From positions 1 to 9,050 of the forward strand of contig DGOU01000022.1 in NCBI GenBank assembly GCA_002390165.1: a DNA stretch of 9,050 nucleotides, written 5' to 3'. The stretch comes from Lutibacter sp. UBA4458 (lineage in GTDB: Bacteria; Bacteroidota; Bacteroidia; Flavobacteriales; Flavobacteriaceae). Made by a program: the position numbers and the translations under genes. Numbering within the stretch: position 1 is the first letter of the stretch; every line of letters begins with the position of its first letter. Below are positions 6,640-9,050 of the stretch, piece after piece. Under the pieces are notes generated by a model. The model was not told where the DNA came from. It made no database searches and worked only from the letters and a program-made list of their open reading frames with translations.

Positions 6640-6653
6640 ATGATAAATATCAT
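6640..6653. promoter_or_regulatory. FNR/CRP-like palindrome upstream of the citrate synthase promoter
   Basis: ATGATAAATATCAT is a perfect 14-base palindrome containing TGAT-N4-ATCA, the core of the FNR-type site TTGAT-N4-ATCAA. Its centre is about 40 bases upstream of the transcription start predicted from the -7 box at 6610-6617, where class II activators bind. AT-rich DNA makes chance palindromes likely. Confidence 0.33.
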
Positions 6654-6712
6654 ATAAGGATATTAAATACAGTAACTTTTGCTACTAATAGCCTCATTAA
6701 ATTATTGTATAT

Positions 6713-6747
6713 AAAAAAGCCAATATCTAAATTGATATTGGCTTTTT
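6713..6747 (-). terminator. Intrinsic terminator of enolase
   Basis: AAAAAGCCAATATC (6714-6727) pairs perfectly with GATATTGGCTTTTT (6734-6747) over a 6-base loop, giving a 14-bp stem. On the minus strand the 3' arm ends in a T tract at 6718-6714. It begins 21 bases after the enolase stop. The arms share the AAAAGCCAA/TTGGCTTTT core with the terminator at 3805-3831. Confidence 0.92.
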
Positions 6748-6768
6748 AATTATTTAATGTGCTGAATA

Positions 6769-8203
<1,435 letters not shown>

Positions 8204-9050
8204 TTACTTTTTTGATGCCTTAATATTCTCAATAAATTGGTCAAATAAATAAGATGAATCATGCGGTCCAGGATTTGCTTCTGGATGATATTGTACCGAA
8301 AAACAGTTTTTATTTTTTATTTTCATGCCTGATAAAGTATTATCATTTAAATGCACATGAGTTATTTCAATATCCTTATTATTTTCAACTTCCTCTTTAT
8401 TTACTACGAAACCATGATTTTGAGAAGTTATTTCCCCTTTACCAGTTAGTAAGTTTTTTACAGGATGATTTATACCTCTATGTCCATTATGCATTTTATA
8501 GGTTGAAATACCATTTGCAAGTGCAATTATTTGATGTCCTAAACAAATACCAAATAAAGGTAAATCTCTTTTTAAAATTTCACGAGTAAGTTCTTGCGCT
8601 TCTTTTAAAGGAGTTGGATCTCCTGGTCCATTAGATAAAAAATAACCATCTGGTTTAAAAGATTCTAAATCTTTAAAAATCGCATTGTAAGGAAATACTT
8701 TAATATAACAATCTCTTATTGCCAAATTTTTAAGAATACTTTTTTTTATACCAATATCAAGCGCTGCAATTTTATAGGTTGCATCTGCATTCCCATAAAA
8801 GTAAGGTTTTTTGGTGGAAACTTTTGATGCCAACTCTAATCCATCCATTGATGGAACAAGTTTTAATTTTTCTTTTAATTTTTGAATATCGGTATCCGTA
8901 GAAATAACAGCATTCATTGCTCCTTTATCTCTAATATATCTAACAACAGCACGCGTGTCTATATTTTGAACTGCCATTACTTCATGTTCTTTAAAATAGT
9001 TTTCTAAAGAATCATCTGAATTATCTCTGGAAGGATTGAAATTAAAATTT
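8204..9050 (-). CDS. carA: Carbamoyl-phosphate synthase small subunit (5' end outside window)
   Basis: The C-terminal 281 residues of CarA, which hydrolyses glutamine and channels ammonia to CarB for carbamoyl phosphate synthesis, feeding arginine and pyrimidine pathways. The frame stays open to the window edge: 24 residues (including NFNPSRDNSDDSLENYF) precede the MAVQNIDTR methionine at 8977, which is therefore internal. The visible N-terminal part ends with the typical NIDTRAVVRYIRDKGAMNAV. The class I glutamine amidotransferase domain follows. Counted from that methionine, its nucleophile is C145 in LFGICLGHQ, and H231 and E233 in QYHPEANPGPHDS complete the triad. SNGPGDPTP (115-123) and QNHGFVV (186-192) are also conserved. 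About 90 residues are missing upstream. No convincing terminator separates it from enolase. Confidence 0.97.
   Translation of the reverse strand, partial: NFNFNPSRDNSDDSLENYFKEHEVMAVQNIDTRAVVRYIRDKGAMNAVISTDTDIQKLKEKLKLVPSMDGLELASKVSTKKPYFYGNADATYKIAALDIGIKKSILKNLAIRDCYIKVFPYNAIFKDLESFKPDGYFLSNGPGDPTPLKEAQELTREILKRDLPLFGICLGHQIIALANGISTYKMHNGHRGINHPVKNLLTGKGEITSQNHGFVVNKEEVENNKDIEITHVHLNDNTLSGMKIKNKNCFSVQYHPEANPGPHDSSYLFDQFIENIKASKK

Noticed and set aside
8254..8589. 111-codon + strand open frame inside carA
   Set aside because: It is rich in Leu, Tyr, Phe and His, as expected for the complement of an AT-rich gene. CarA motifs on the other strand are unambiguous.

Overview
The window is AT-rich DNA of about 30 percent GC (estimated by eye) from a member of the Bacteroidetes, most likely the family Flavobacteriaceae. 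Three things point there. Most start codons lack a Shine-Dalgarno sequence and have A-rich leaders instead. Upstream of several genes there are -7 boxes fitting TAnnTTTG, the Bacteroidetes promoter type. The run carA, eno, citrate synthase, arginine-deiminase-like gene, ctlX is an order I recall from flavobacterial chromosomes. No rRNA, tRNA, insertion sequence, prophage gene or CRISPR array was found. This is chromosomal core-metabolism DNA.

Layout from left to right. Bases 1-1311 (+ strand) hold the 3' part of a large gene that begins outside the window. Its product looks like an FMN-type TIM barrel (nitronate-monooxygenase-like) followed by a cysteine-rich module, and its function is unknown. 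It converges on the next operon at a hairpin (1356-1408) that can stop transcription from both sides. All remaining genes lie on the minus strand, so transcription runs right to left. A three-gene operon (3764 down to 1455) encodes an arginine-deiminase/DDAH-like hydrolase, the citrulline hydrolase CtlX and an Rrf2-family regulator with a cysteine cluster. To its right are three genes that each seem to have their own promoter and intrinsic terminator: a bacterial type II citrate synthase (3840-5126), a mitochondrial-type citrate synthase (5263-6570) and enolase (6769-8055). The right edge is the 3' part of carA (8204 to the end), the glutaminase subunit of carbamoyl-phosphate synthetase.

How the genes fit together. 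Enolase and the citrate synthases cover lower glycolysis and entry into the TCA cycle. CarA supplies carbamoyl phosphate for arginine and pyrimidine synthesis. The ADI-like/CtlX pair could convert arginine through citrulline to ornithine without making carbamoyl phosphate. All intact genes keep their catalytic residues, and no frameshift was seen.

The points most worth following up are: two structurally different citrate synthases side by side; an FNR-like palindrome and a promoter core inside an inverted repeat upstream of the mitochondrial-type one; the guanidino-hydrolase pair co-transcribed with a probable Fe-S Rrf2 sensor; and the unassigned cysteine-rich protein at the left edge. I see no clear evidence of a wholly new multi-gene system. 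No gene-free stretch exceeds about 200 bases.
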